A stretch of DNA of 64,000 bases from CBDEGK01 sp965237855. GTDB lineage: Bacteria > Pseudomonadota > Gammaproteobacteria > Pseudomonadales > Halieaceae. Positions 9,177 to 18,146 of this stretch are shown in pieces. Position numbers and translations under genes: made by a program. The DNA lies in NCBI GenBank assembly GCA_965237855.1, contig CBDEGK010000008.1, positions 1,211,467 to 1,275,466 on the forward strand, in the 5' to 3' direction. Within the stretch, counting starts at the first letter, position 1. Every line of letters starts with the position of its first letter. Under the pieces are notes generated by a model. That model did no database searches. It saw only the letters and a list, made by a program, of their open reading frames with translations, and had not been told where the DNA came from.

Positions 9177-10416
9177 CGACAGACACCTCAGTATCCAGCC
9201 CCTGCAAGCGGGCGCTCTCGGCATCGATGTTGGATTCGGAATCAATCAGGAACTGCGCCGACACCACCACGCGATCGCTCTCGGACAGCCCATCAAGGAT
9301 TTCAACCCGTTCGCCGGCTTCGCGACCGACGCTAACCCCAACACTGTGAAAACGGCCATCGCCCAGGGCTTTGACCACGCGTTGGCCGCGCCCGCCCAGG
9401 ATGAGCGCCGAGCGCGGTATATTGAGCACCGGTGCGGAATCACGCGCGTGGATCAACAGGCTGGCGAACATGTTAGGCCGCAGGCGCCGGTCTTGATTGT
9501 CGATTCGGATGCGCACTTGCACGGTTCGCGACTGTGGGTTCAACACCGGATAGATGTAGTCAATTCGGGCCTGCCAGCGTTGACCGGGATAACTGTCGAC
9601 TGACATGGTGACCTCCTGGCCGGCTGCCAGCCACGGCAACTGCCGCTCAAACACTTCGGCGATAACCCACACGGTATCTATGGCGCCGATGGCCATGATC
9701 TCGCTGGCGGGTTGGATAAACATGCCGTGGCGAACATTCAGGTCACTGACAATGCCGCTGTGCTGAGCGTAGAAGGCGATGCGTTCACGCGCCTCCCGCG
9801 ATTTCTCTAATTCCTTGATCTGGATGGATGTGAGCCCCAATAAGCGCAGTCGCTGACGGGCGGCTTTAACAAGTTCAGGTTCATTGGTTTTTAGCGCGGA
9901 AACAAGGTCTTTCTGGGCGTTGAACAGGGTGGGTGAATACAATTCAAACAACACTTGTCCGGCCTCAACCCGCTCGCCGACGGCACTGACATTGAGACTT
10001 TCTATCCAGCCGTCCACCCGCAAATGAACATGGTGCAACCGGTCTTCGTCGAACTGCACGTAGCCCACGGTGTTAATGTTCGCCTGCAACGGGGACAAGG
10101 TCACTGCCGCCGTTTTGACGCCGAGGTTGTTTTCCACCGCCGGTGAGATCCTCACCACATTTTTTGGGTCATCTGTTGCCCCGGTGACCTCGGTCGCGTA
10201 GACCGGCACCAGGTCCATACCCATCGGCGATTTGCCGGGCTGTTGTCGGCGGTAGTTGGGATCCATGGGTGCTACCCAATAGGCGGGGGCAACCGGTTCA
10301 TCTATCGGTGTCTGTGTCGACGTTGTTTCGGTTCGGGGGGACAGCTTCCAGGTAGCCAGTCCACCGGCTATAAATGCCAACAGGAGCAGAGACGCCAGCC
10401 ATAGTTTCTTTTGCAT
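9169..10416 (-). CDS. cusB: Periplasmic adaptor (membrane fusion protein), CusB family
   Basis: 415 residues. An N-terminal anchor or signal helix (LWLASLLLLAFIAGGLATW) is followed by a short heavy-metal-binding module (YWVAPMDPNYR...GKSPMGMDLVPVY). The barrel-sandwich, alpha-hairpin and beta-barrel order of RND adaptors comes next (GYVQFDEDRLHHVHLRVDGW, AGQVLFELYSP, SVDSYPGQRWQARIDYIYPV). It links CusA to the outer-membrane channel and in the E. coli system hands over Cu(I)/Ag(I). Its stop overlaps the cusA start by eight bases. The gene is first in the pump pair, downstream of the Cys-rich small gene, so all three probably share one transcript. Confidence 0.92.
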   Translation of the reverse strand: MQKKLWLASLLLLAFIAGGLATWKLSPRTETTSTQTPIDEPVAPAYWVAPMDPNYRRQQPGKSPMGMDLVPVYATEVTGATDDPKNVVRISPAVENNLGVKTAAVTLSPLQANINTVGYVQFDEDRLHHVHLRVDGWIESLNVSAVGERVEAGQVLFELYSPTLFNAQKDLVSALKTNEPELVKAARQRLRLLGLTSIQIKELEKSREARERIAFYAQHSGIVSDLNVRHGMFIQPASEIMAIGAIDTVWVIAEVFERQLPWLAAGQEVTMSVDSYPGQRWQARIDYIYPVLNPQSRTVQVRIRIDNQDRRLRPNMFASLLIHARDSAPVLNIPRSALILGGRGQRVVKALGDGRFHSVGVSVGREAGERVEILDGLSESDRVVVSAQFLIDSESNIDAESARLQGLDTEVSVDD

Positions 10417-10509
10417 GTTGTTTCATCCACATTCGTTCGGACAGGCGGTGTGCCGGTCACGAGGGAGTTACAGTTCTCAATTGGGAAAGATGCCGCGGGG
10501 GCAGCTGAC

Positions 10510-10866
10510 TCAAATCAAAAAACTGCAGTTGAGTAGATGTAATCGTCGAAGTGGGGTGTGATGGTGCCAGTCGGCGCTGACTGCGCCTCGTGCAGCGGGT
10601 AAAGCATCGATCAACGCCGGCCCGGCAGTGTCCAGGGGGAATAGAGTAGTAAAATCGTTCTCGCAATCATCAAATTTGTAGGCCAGCGCTGTGGGCGCAG
10701 GTTTACAGCACGACAACGCCACAGGGTCGCAGCAATCCATGTCGCCCGCGGGAGCAACCACCATGGCAGTGCAGTTACCAACCGTCAGCAACAGCCAGCA
10801 GATGCTGGCAGCGACGCTGATGCGTTTATGTTTCGTCTTAGACACGGACCGGATGAGCTTCCACAA
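10510..10866 (-). CDS. Small exported Cys-rich protein leading the cus operon
   Basis: About 110-118 residues. The start is uncertain: TTG at 10866 or GTG at 10845. A hydrophobic segment (VAASICWLLLTVGNC) looks like a signal peptide or lipoprotein leader. The mature part has clustered cysteines (MDCCDPVALSCCKPA) and a late His cluster (WHHHTPLRRLH), which suits copper or silver binding in the periplasm. It lies about 90 bases upstream of cusB on the same strand. I do not recognise the family, so the metal-handling role is inferred from composition and position. Confidence 0.55.
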   Translation of the reverse strand: MWKLIRSVSKTKHKRISVAASICWLLLTVGNCTAMVVAPAGDMDCCDPVALSCCKPAPTALAYKFDDCENDFTTLFPLDTAGPALIDALPAARGAVSADWHHHTPLRRLHLLNCSFLI

Positions 10867-11217
10867 ACAGGAGAAAGGGAATGAGAGCCAGGTGTTGCAT
10901 CATGTAAAGTCCCTTGAAGAGTCCCCAGGCAAGTATTCAGCCGGGTAAATGTTTAGTCGTTAGTTCTACTGCCCCAAGCATAGCTCTCCGAAACGATAAG
11001 CGCTATCAAATAACTACCTGGGCGGCCACGTTGGCGAAATTCTCGCCGTCCAGGCTGAGCCCGTGAAAGCATCCTGAAAGCTTGATTTGCTAACCTCATA
11101 CCCTGACTGGAAGGCCACCTCTTCTCATTACTTGCAAGCTGGGTTTGCCAAAATCGAGCTGCAGTGAATACGGGCGCGTGGCTTTTGAGCCCACACAGGA
11201 AGCCCCGGGGAAAGTCC
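10867..11217. other. Intergenic region between divergent cus operon and IDH-like gene
   Basis: No convincing gene in 351 bases. Open frames here are antisense shadows without family signal. The region must hold the promoters for the minus-strand cus genes and the plus-strand IDH-like gene. I looked for a MerR/CueR-type dyad and a CusR-type repeat and could not identify one with confidence. Confidence 0.5.
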
Positions 11218-12957
11218 ATGACCGATCGAATTAAAGTTGCGAAACCGTTAGTCATCCTGCATGGCGATGAAATGGCCCAGGTCGCGTTCGATCGCATCCT
11301 GGATCTATTCGTGACCCGGCGGCTCGATATGCAGCTGATAGAGATTGACCTGTCAGCCGAAAACCGACTTGTCACCAATGGCGAAGCGGTGCTACAGGCC
11401 ATAGAGGCCCTCAAAGTTCACGGCGTGGGAGTCAAGAATGCCGGCATGACTGTCAACCGGCAGCAACTGGATCAGTTGCTCGACAAACATCCGGATAGAG
11501 GCGAAGCCCAACTCGATAAACTGGCGACCAAATCCCCCAATGGTGCCATTCGAAAGGGGATTGGCGGCAACATAACCCGCGAGGACATTCAATTTCAAAA
11601 CCTGAAAGTACAGCAGCCTGAATGGATAGATCGCGATATCGAGGTAATGACCATGGACGGTGGCGGCATAAAACACAGCCACAATGAACTGTCCAGAGCG
11701 ACTGGCGTGTTAAGGCTGATGTTCGTCGGTAGCAGCGGGAATCCGGTGGAACTTCACCGCAGGGTAATCAGAAAAGGGGATCCCTGGCTGCTTGCGAGCA
11801 ACGATATTGACGAAATAGAGGCCTGGGCGCATCGTTTTTTCCAGCGCGCCATCACTGAACGCAGGGACGTATACCTGGGCCTGAAAGACACAGTCATCCC
11901 CGGCTATGATGGCGTGATGCGCAGGGTGATAGAAGGTATTCTCGATCACGGATATAGAGGCCAACTCGAGCAACTTGGTTTGCACTATCACTACGAATTG
12001 ATCGATGCCCAGGCCGCGCGTATTGTCGCCAACCCGCCTCAACGTGCCTTATGGGGGGTACCTGACAACACCACGGGGCGCAAGCTGTACAAGTTGGTCG
12101 GCGAGCTGAAGAAACACGGTATCCCAGGCCGTAAATCTCATGTGTCCATCTCCCGTATGAGCGCAGGGGGAGGGGATCAATACGGTAGCTTTAACATGCC
12201 GGCGGAGGAGCATGGCATTCTCAAGGTCATCGTTGACGGTGTGGAGTTACATGCGCGAAGTGTGAAGGAGGGCGACCCCATACTTTTGATGTCCAATGAC
12301 AGGGAGTCCATCACGGACTGGGTTACACAGGTTTTTCGCGACGCTTCTGAAAAGAACAAAGAGGTGTATTTTGGCCTGAAGCGCGAATACATGGAGTATG
12401 ACGAGGTGTTCAGCACTGCCATCACCGATGTGCGTTACAAGCTGGCCAAACGGGGTACGCAGCCGCCGTCCTTTATGATTATGCGGCCTTCAAGCCAGCT
12501 CAAGAAAATGATTACCGACCCGCCTCGTAGTGCGCTCTACCCTGCGCAAAACCTGGATGGGGATATCTTTTCGGATATATCCGCCGCTCTCGGTGGCAGT
12601 CTGGCAACTGCCAGTTCGATTATCGAGAGCAAGGACGGCACCATGCTGTATGAGGCGCCTCACGGCACAGCCCATGACCTGTATCTCAAATACCTGGAGA
12701 CGGAAGGGGTGGTGTGTCATTTCAATCCATCCGCGCTGATCTACGCCCTGGCCAATGCACTGGAAACCGTGGCCGGCAGAGAGGGTAACCAAGCGCTCGC
12801 AGACTATGCGGCGAATTTGAAAGCTGCCCTGATTGATACAGTGGCCCAGGGCACTATTACCAGCGACCTGCAAGGTAAAAGCACAGAGCCCTCGAAGGAA
12901 ACTCTCGTCGATATGACGGGTTTCCTGGAGGCGGTGGAAGCCAATACCAAGCGTTAG
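11218..12957 (+). CDS. Isocitrate-dehydrogenase-like enzyme with duplicated internal domain
   Basis: 579 residues from the ATG at 11218 (GGGGAAAG upstream), well above the roughly 410 of eukaryotic-type NADP-IDH. Recognisable parts are VILHGDEMA (6 onward), SPNGAIRKGIGGNITRE (106-122, substrate loop), VYLGLKDTVIPGYDG (clasp Lys 223), YELIDAQAARI (Asp 263), NLDGDIFSDISAALGGSLA (metal Asps 447-449) and EAPHGTAHDLY. The segment 141-283 is repeated at 306-447 (KGDPWLLASND against EGDPILLMSND, VYLGLK against VYFGLK, NPPQRAL against DPPRSAL). Copy 1 keeps the clasp Lys and Asp but lacks the GRHA..DQY segment. Copy 2 has SRMSAGGGDQYG and DGD but lost the clasp Asp. It probably decarboxylates a hydroxy-dicarboxylate, but this is not certain. 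Confidence 0.75.
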   Translation: MTDRIKVAKPLVILHGDEMAQVAFDRILDLFVTRRLDMQLIEIDLSAENRLVTNGEAVLQAIEALKVHGVGVKNAGMTVNRQQLDQLLDKHPDRGEAQLDKLATKSPNGAIRKGIGGNITREDIQFQNLKVQQPEWIDRDIEVMTMDGGGIKHSHNELSRATGVLRLMFVGSSGNPVELHRRVIRKGDPWLLASNDIDEIEAWAHRFFQRAITERRDVYLGLKDTVIPGYDGVMRRVIEGILDHGYRGQLEQLGLHYHYELIDAQAARIVANPPQRALWGVPDNTTGRKLYKLVGELKKHGIPGRKSHVSISRMSAGGGDQYGSFNMPAEEHGILKVIVDGVELHARSVKEGDPILLMSNDRESITDWVTQVFRDASEKNKEVYFGLKREYMEYDEVFSTAITDVRYKLAKRGTQPPSFMIMRPSSQLKKMITDPPRSALYPAQNLDGDIFSDISAALGGSLATASSIIESKDGTMLYEAPHGTAHDLYLKYLETEGVVCHFNPSALIYALANALETVAGREGNQALADYAANLKAALIDTVAQGTITSDLQGKSTEPSKETLVDMTGFLEAVEANTKR

Positions 12958-12984
12958 AACACACGACTCGACGAGGACAGTCCA

Positions 12985-13200
12985 ATGATTCAACTGCTGG
13001 CCCGTAAATCAAAAACCGGGGACGTCTCGATACAACTTGCCCGGCAGCTATTGGAACGGAACGAGTGGGGTCTTGCCCTCAAAGCGCTGGAGGAAGCCTT
13101 CAGGAAAGGAGGACTCTCTGACCCATACCAGGCCAGGCGGCTGCTTCAAGATGTCAGCCAGAGGCTGGGCCTGGATAAGCACAGCGAGCGGATCACTTGA
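12985..13200 (+). CDS. Small hypothetical protein after the IDH-like gene
   Basis: 71 residues, starting 27 bases after the IDH-like stop with GAGGA upstream of the ATG. The sequence is helical and looks like a single TPR-like helix pair (SIQLARQLLERNEWGLALKALEEAF) followed by a basic tail. There is no signal peptide and no cysteine. Same strand and spacing suggest co-transcription with the IDH-like gene. I do not recognise a family, and a small regulatory or adaptor role would be speculation. Confidence 0.55.
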   Translation: MIQLLARKSKTGDVSIQLARQLLERNEWGLALKALEEAFRKGGLSDPYQARRLLQDVSQRLGLDKHSERIT

Positions 13201-13219
13201 ATAGAGGCTGGCGCATACT

Positions 13220-13726
13220 CTATTGCACCCGCCTTACTTTTACAGTTTTCCCGAGATACTCCGCCCGCAAGCCATGGCTTCCGAATACGCCTTTTGAAAT
13301 GCTGACTTGTAAGGGCAGTTCATCTGGCGTCGGCAGGTACCTGGGCTCTATTTGCTGCCAGGTTTGTCCATTGTCGAATTCGAAGTTCCAGCGCTTTTTG
13401 TGGTCTTTATAGGTCGCAAGTAACTGATAATTTACGGCTGTATGAGGTTCCGATTCACGTGATTTTGGCAAGTACTTCTCACCAAACGAATCTTCTCCAG
13501 ACTCCGGAATGGTTGACTTCGCTGTCGTAGGCTCGAGGACAACCTGAGGCTCTTCAGACACATCGCCAGCCGGATTTGTGAGTGATCGGGTGAATTTGTC
13601 AAAACAGTCCAGGCGTTGAGCATCACTCTCAAACTGTGAACATGCTGATAAGCCTGCTACTAATGAATTACCACCGGCCAAGGAATCCGGCGGGCCGGAA
13701 AGAAAAAAGACCACCATGAACATCAT
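13220..13726 (-). CDS. Exported protein with C..RLxCFD N-motif and C-terminal beta domain
   Basis: About 168 residues if started at ATG 13726. A short hydrophobic leader (MVVFFLSGPPDSLAGG) is followed by SACSQFESDAQRLDCFDKF, a two-cysteine motif common in small gammaproteobacterial periplasmic proteins. A Pro/Ser/Glu-rich linker leads to a C-terminal beta-rich part (RWNFEFDNGQTWQQIEP...VSISKGVFGSHGL). Function is unknown to me. The oddity is the start: the first codons lie in a hairpin followed by a U-run that looks like the terminator of the upstream TonB gene, so either the start is elsewhere or expression depends on read-through. Confidence 0.65.
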   Translation of the reverse strand: MMFMVVFFLSGPPDSLAGGNSLVAGLSACSQFESDAQRLDCFDKFTRSLTNPAGDVSEEPQVVLEPTTAKSTIPESGEDSFGEKYLPKSRESEPHTAVNYQLLATYKDHKKRWNFEFDNGQTWQQIEPRYLPTPDELPLQVSISKGVFGSHGLRAEYLGKTVKVRRVQ

Positions 13727-13733
13727 GGTGGTC
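13699..13733 (-). terminator. Rho-independent terminator downstream of the TonB receptor
   Basis: On the minus strand GACCACCATGA and TCATGGTGGTC form a perfect 11-bp stem with a 3-base loop (13709-13733), followed directly by TTTTTTCTTT. It sits about 105 bases after the stop of the TonB receptor gene, as expected for its terminator. The same bases encode the first residues (MMFMVVFF) of the next minus-strand gene. Confidence 0.75.
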
Positions 13734-13838
13734 AAAGGCTCACGCCCAGGAGAAAGTTCACAGGGCCTGGTGCTGATTGAAAAAACCTTTGCGCGAATCA
13801 ACCCAATCATCGCTAGCAGCTCCAGGCCTGTAGTTTGC

Positions 13839-16664
13839 TTAAAACGTGTGCTTCAATCTCAAGTACGCAATGCGCCCACGAGGATCATGAACCTGCTGGT
13901 CGAAACCGATGCGACCGTTGATGGAAGCTCTATCAATGGCGGGGGGTTCTTCATCGGTAACATTGTTCACACCAATGGTCACACTGGTTGTGCCCGAACC
14001 CAGCACCTCATCGAAGGTATACCCATATTGTAGATCAAGCGTAGTATTGTCATCGATAGCGTCGTTGGTGACGCCCGGTCCCCTGTCGTCATATTCAGTA
14101 ATGTAGCGGACGTACATTCCCGCAACATGCCTGTCATTGGTCCAGGTGGCGCCGACATTCACGCGTAAATCCGGCACAGATCCGAGCAGGTCAATAAAGC
14201 TGTTTCTGTTGCCGGCGCCGTCAAACTCAGGGCTGCCATCGCCAGCATCGATGTCAAAGGAGTTGATGTAGGTCGCCTTTGCGTCCAGCAGTAGCAGGCC
14301 GCCCATCACTCCGTCGAAAGCATAGGCCGCAGCAATATCCACGCCGTCCGTATCCACACCGCCGAGGTTGATGAAACTGGTTGTTACATCGCTCAACTCG
14401 CCTACACCGTTCCTTACAACGCGTTCATCTGGCACATAGACACCATTCACACACTCGCCGGCGACAATTGATCCAAAGGGTTCACCTGGGCCAATCAGGT
14501 CTTCGAATTCATAGGAGAAGTAATCAATGGAGCCGGTGAACCTTTCACCCCTGAATATGGCACCTAAGTTCCAATTGGTAGCTTCCTGAGGTTCCAGACC
14601 TCCGCCGGTGGTGATCTGCGCGGAATTGAAGGAATCAGTTACGTCAGAATCACAACTCGATCCCGGCCCCGCATCAAATACCTCGGTCAAGATGGGGTCG
14701 GGTAATGCTCCAGCTCCCACAGAGCCGGTAATGTTCTTGATGGATGGTGCCTGGAACGATGTACCAATGGATCCTCTCAAGGTGACAGTGTCGGTAGCCT
14801 CCCACTTGATACCCAGCTTCGGATCAGTACTGTCACCGCCCTGGTTGGTGCCATAGTCCTCGTAACGTACTGCGGCTTGTATTTCAAGCGAATCAGTGAC
14901 GGGAAAGATGGCTTCACCGAAGATCGCGTAGACATCCTGGTCGGCTTTGACAGTGGAAAAAACAGGGTCAGTCCGACCATCAATTTGAAATTCAGACAAG
15001 CTGTCGGCAATATCACTGAACTCGGTATCACGGTATTGGGCGCCAACCCCAACGACTACCATATTCCCATTAATCTCGAACAGGTCGCCACTCAAGATGG
15101 TTTCAAAGACCTGTTGGATGGTTTCCTTTTCAAATGTCCTGTTCACCGCAAACATCGCTAAATCACTGTCACCCCCGTAAACGGTGTTGCCGGCAACGCT
15201 GGCCCCGTCTTTTACCGAAACAGCATCCGGTGTGGCCCAGCCGCTGGTGAAGGGGTTCCATCGACCTGATGCTATGGCATCACGATAGGCTGGCGTGTAG
15301 TAGCTTCTAGCCTGGGTATCATTCAATAGAGACCGAGAATACACATAGGAGGCATTCAGACTCCATGCGCTCGAGAGATCCGCGTCAAAACCAAACATAA
15401 GGCGGGTATTGTCAAACTGTCGTTTGATGTCCTCGCCCAGATCACCGTCGTAGGTGGTTAATGGGCGTTGGCGGACGACCACGTCGACAGCCTGGGAGGG
15501 GTCAGCGGCAACCGCGTCAGGATCCCAGGTCAGATCTTCGCCATCTAATACGAAGTAGTTGAATGGGTGGTCGGCGGGTACATAGTGGCCATCGTCATCC
15601 AGCCGCAAGTCCATGACCGCCCCACCAATGGTGTCCAGGATTTCATTGCTGGAAAAACTCATCTCTGCGAAGATTGACACATTGTCGGTCAGTTCGTAGT
15701 CAAACTGACTAAACAACTGCCACCGCGTCTCTTCAGCGATCAGTGTTCTCTGGTCAATGAACTGATAGCGACAGTTGGTGCCATCAATAAATGTATTGAT
15801 TCGACCACCCGCGGGATTTTGTGAGCCACAGCCTGGCGCGGGAACCGTATTGCCCTGGCGTTCGTAGAAGCCGTCACCATCGGGATCAATACCGTGCTGA
15901 AAGCGCCCGGCACCCGTTGAAGAGTCATACAAATTTTCATCCGCATCGAAAGAGAAGGCATCGGCGCGATCAACAAGCCAATCAAAATCTCCACGATGTG
16001 CTCTGTCTTGCTGGCTGTAATTGAAGAAGGTGGTAAAATGCCCTCGATCAAAAGCTGCACCGAAAGCGGCGTTGAATCCCGCGGCGGGGTTGTTGTCATT
16101 GTCACGGTACTCTGCACCGATTTCAAAGCCTTCGAAACCCGTACGGGTTCTGACATTAACCACACCACCCACTGCTTCAGATCCGTAGGTGGCCGATGCG
16201 CCATCCAACAATACTTCAACGCTTTCAATCATGTTGGGTGGAAACTGGTTGATGTCTGTGAAGAAGAAGCCCTGTGCAGTGGTAACTGCGGCCTGACCGG
16301 CGCGACGGCCGTTTATCAAGGTAAGTGTGCCGCCAACGCCAAGTCCGCGCAGGCTGAATTGTGAAGTACCTTGCCGGTCTTGCTGGCTGTTGTTCAACTC
16401 TGAACCCGCGTTGGCCGGTAGCACCCGCAGCAGGTCTTGCATCTGGCCTATGCCTGCCCCGTCGATCATCTCGCTATCAATGGTTTGGATAGGAGAGGGT
16501 GTTTCAAAATCTCTTTTGCGGCGAATGTTGGAACCCGTGACAACGATTTCTTCCAGGACGGGACCCTGCGCATAGACAGTTACAGGCGCGGTGCCCGATG
16601 CAATCAGAACTGCTAGTGCAATTTTGCTCTTGATAAACTGCGGCTGTTTCGAATGGCTGTTCAT
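13839..16664 (-). CDS. TonB-dependent receptor
   Basis: 941 residues from ATG 16664. The signal peptide (SKIALAVLIASGTAPVTVYAQ) is followed by EEIVVTGSNIRRKRDFETPSP, the TonB-box and plug start seen in gammaproteobacterial receptors, the plug (RVLPANAGSELN, SLRGLGVGGTLTLINGRRAGQ, VEVLLDGASATYGSEAVGGVVN) and a 22-strand barrel ending in RIAYLRLKHTF with the terminal aromatic. It imports a bulky ligand across the outer membrane using TonB energy. The ligand is unknown. The neighbouring TTT binding-protein gene suggests uptake of an organic acid, but that is context only. A clear hairpin terminator follows the gene. Confidence 0.92.
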   Translation of the reverse strand: MNSHSKQPQFIKSKIALAVLIASGTAPVTVYAQGPVLEEIVVTGSNIRRKRDFETPSPIQTIDSEMIDGAGIGQMQDLLRVLPANAGSELNNSQQDRQGTSQFSLRGLGVGGTLTLINGRRAGQAAVTTAQGFFFTDINQFPPNMIESVEVLLDGASATYGSEAVGGVVNVRTRTGFEGFEIGAEYRDNDNNPAAGFNAAFGAAFDRGHFTTFFNYSQQDRAHRGDFDWLVDRADAFSFDADENLYDSSTGAGRFQHGIDPDGDGFYERQGNTVPAPGCGSQNPAGGRINTFIDGTNCRYQFIDQRTLIAEETRWQLFSQFDYELTDNVSIFAEMSFSSNEILDTIGGAVMDLRLDDDGHYVPADHPFNYFVLDGEDLTWDPDAVAADPSQAVDVVVRQRPLTTYDGDLGEDIKRQFDNTRLMFGFDADLSSAWSLNASYVYSRSLLNDTQARSYYTPAYRDAIASGRWNPFTSGWATPDAVSVKDGASVAGNTVYGGDSDLAMFAVNRTFEKETIQQVFETILSGDLFEINGNMVVVGVGAQYRDTEFSDIADSLSEFQIDGRTDPVFSTVKADQDVYAIFGEAIFPVTDSLEIQAAVRYEDYGTNQGGDSTDPKLGIKWEATDTVTLRGSIGTSFQAPSIKNITGSVGAGALPDPILTEVFDAGPGSSCDSDVTDSFNSAQITTGGGLEPQEATNWNLGAIFRGERFTGSIDYFSYEFEDLIGPGEPFGSIVAGECVNGVYVPDERVVRNGVGELSDVTTSFINLGGVDTDGVDIAAAYAFDGVMGGLLLLDAKATYINSFDIDAGDGSPEFDGAGNRNSFIDLLGSVPDLRVNVGATWTNDRHVAGMYVRYITEYDDRGPGVTNDAIDDNTTLDLQYGYTFDEVLGSGTTSVTIGVNNVTDEEPPAIDRASINGRIGFDQQVHDPRGRIAYLRLKHTF

Positions 16665-16837
16665 AATTATCATATCCCCATCTGTTTGTATTTTGTTACC
16701 CATACCAGAGTAATGCGGCAGCACTTCTCGCTAGGTTGGCGAATAGTAGGCCTGGCAAGCTTTCAGTTACCTTTCACTCAGGGGATATTTTTCTTCGCCA
16801 AACAGGGAGGAGGAAGAAGGGGAGGGGGAGGGAAGCC

Positions 16838-17602
16838 TTACAGTCGTACTTTGTAGCGATCGTAGATCCAGGATTTAAGCCAGAGCGCGGTGGCTTCAGG
16901 CAAGCTTGTACGCCTTTGGAAGAGCAGATCTGCATCCCTGCCGCCAATAATGCTGCGCTCTCCAACCACGCCAACAACAGCGGCGTTGAACTCGGGGTCC
17001 TGCTGCAGGCGGGTGATAGCCTCTTCATAGGATCGCATAATTTCGTTGGGCGTATTCCTGGGAGCGACCACCAACTTCAGTGACCCAAGTCCGGCTTTGT
17101 AGAGGGAAAACCACGCTTCCCAGGCCTCCCCGCTGGGTGGTCGGCCGTGAACATGTTCATAGACTTCCGCGAGATTGGGCAACTGAGGGAAAAGCGGGTC
17201 GCGGACATATTCCATATCATCATCAAAAGCTCCCAGGCTGAACAAGGGTATCGCCTGGCCCTTTAATTCCTGCGGTTTTACGAAGGTCATGTAGGCTGCA
17301 GTGGTTTGAAAATCAATATTCGCATCCCCGCGTTCATAGATTTTGCGTGCTGGACCCCGTCCCCTGGAACCAAAAATCGAGCTGACATCCACATCCAGTA
17401 GATCGAATGCCAGCAATACAAAGATATCGTCCGAGGTTGGCCCCATGCTCGCTAACACGAGATGCTTGTCCGGCTTCTCCAGTAACTCCTGCATGTTGCG
17501 TACACCCATTTTGGGCGAGGTGTATACGACCATACCGGCACGATATGCCAGGAGAGCGCGCCACTGGCGAAAATCGTAGTGAACCCGAGGGTCATCCAAC
17601 AA
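16838..17602 (-). pseudogene. TctC-type binding protein, C-terminal part after an in-frame stop
   Basis: This frame continues the N-terminal part at 17612-17923 without a shift. The codons AAT TAA CTC at about 17615-17609 put a stop where the family needs only another residue before YLLDDPRVHYDFRQW. The remainder is a normal TctC/Bug solute-binding protein: YRAGMVVYTSP, RGPARKIYERGDANIDFQTT and AGLGSLKLVVAP. Restarting at the TTG at 17602 would give a product without the first lobe or signal peptide, which should not work. It is either a nonsense mutation or a sequencing error. Confidence 0.75.
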
Positions 17603-17611
17603 ATAGGAGAG

Positions 17612-17923
17612 TTAATTGGAGGCGGCAGTAACCAGCGCAGAAAGTCCATCAGGCTTGGCCTGCTCAGCATACGCATTGGCCGCCCTCGAGGCGTTCCCCC
17701 CCGGCACGTTGTTGATGACAATTTCAGGTTGCCCTGGCAGGTAGCGACCCAGGTAGGGGAGTACTGTTCGAGCCCAGGTATCTGTACCGCCGCCGGGCAT
17801 ATAAGGAACGACGAACTCGATGGTTTTGTTACTGAAATCCACGGGCACATCTTCGGTGATCGCCGAGGCGCTACCAATGGTCAAGCACAGAGGTAGTAAT
17901 ATTTGGAGCGTGAGCCTGTTCAA
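17612..17923 (-). pseudogene. tctC: TctC-type binding protein, N-terminal part
   Basis: 103 codons before TAA. A Sec signal peptide (LTLQILLPLCLTIGSASA) precedes the tripartite tricarboxylate transporter binding-protein start (KTIEFVVPYMPGGGTDTWAR, PGQPEIVINNVPGGNASRAAN). Binding proteins of this family capture carboxylates in the periplasm, deliver them to TctAB and in several cases present ligand to the TctE sensor. With 16838-17602 the gene would encode 361 residues. It is transcribed away from the tctDE genes, the classical arrangement. Confidence 0.8.
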
Positions 17924-17949
17924 GTACTCCCCTCACTTTGGAATTTCGC

Positions 17950-18017
17950 ATGCTGGTTTTATTGATACGACGTTCACCAGTTGCAAAAAACACTATAATC
18001 GACGCTTAAGCCAGCAT
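17950..18017. promoter_or_regulatory. Candidate promoter and flanking dyad between tctC-like gene and tctD
   Basis: A perfect -10 hexamer TATAAT is at 17994-17999 on the plus strand. The -35 is weak (CGTTCA at 17971-17976 gives 17-base spacing). The inverted pair ATGCTGG (17950-17956) and CCAGCAT (18011-18017) flanks it. This lies in the divergent spacer between the binding-protein gene and the response regulator, where a TctD operator would be expected. The -10 match is strong, but the dyad could be chance. Confidence 0.35.
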
Positions 18018-18146
18018 ACTGTGGCAGAATTATGGCGCTCGCAAGCCTAGGTATTTCCGGCTCCGTGGCTCGATGAGCACAACTATTATTCCATCTGTTT
18101 CGTGTACGATTATGTGGTTTATCCCTACTAAAAGGTTAGCTCCGCC

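Noticed and set aside
10867..11217. CueR or CusR binding site upstream of the cus genes
   Set aside because: I could not find a dyad matching these regulators, so no operator is claimed.
17612..17614. UAA as a recoded codon in the TctC gene
   Set aside because: No UAA recoding is known in such hosts, and no special element is seen next to it.
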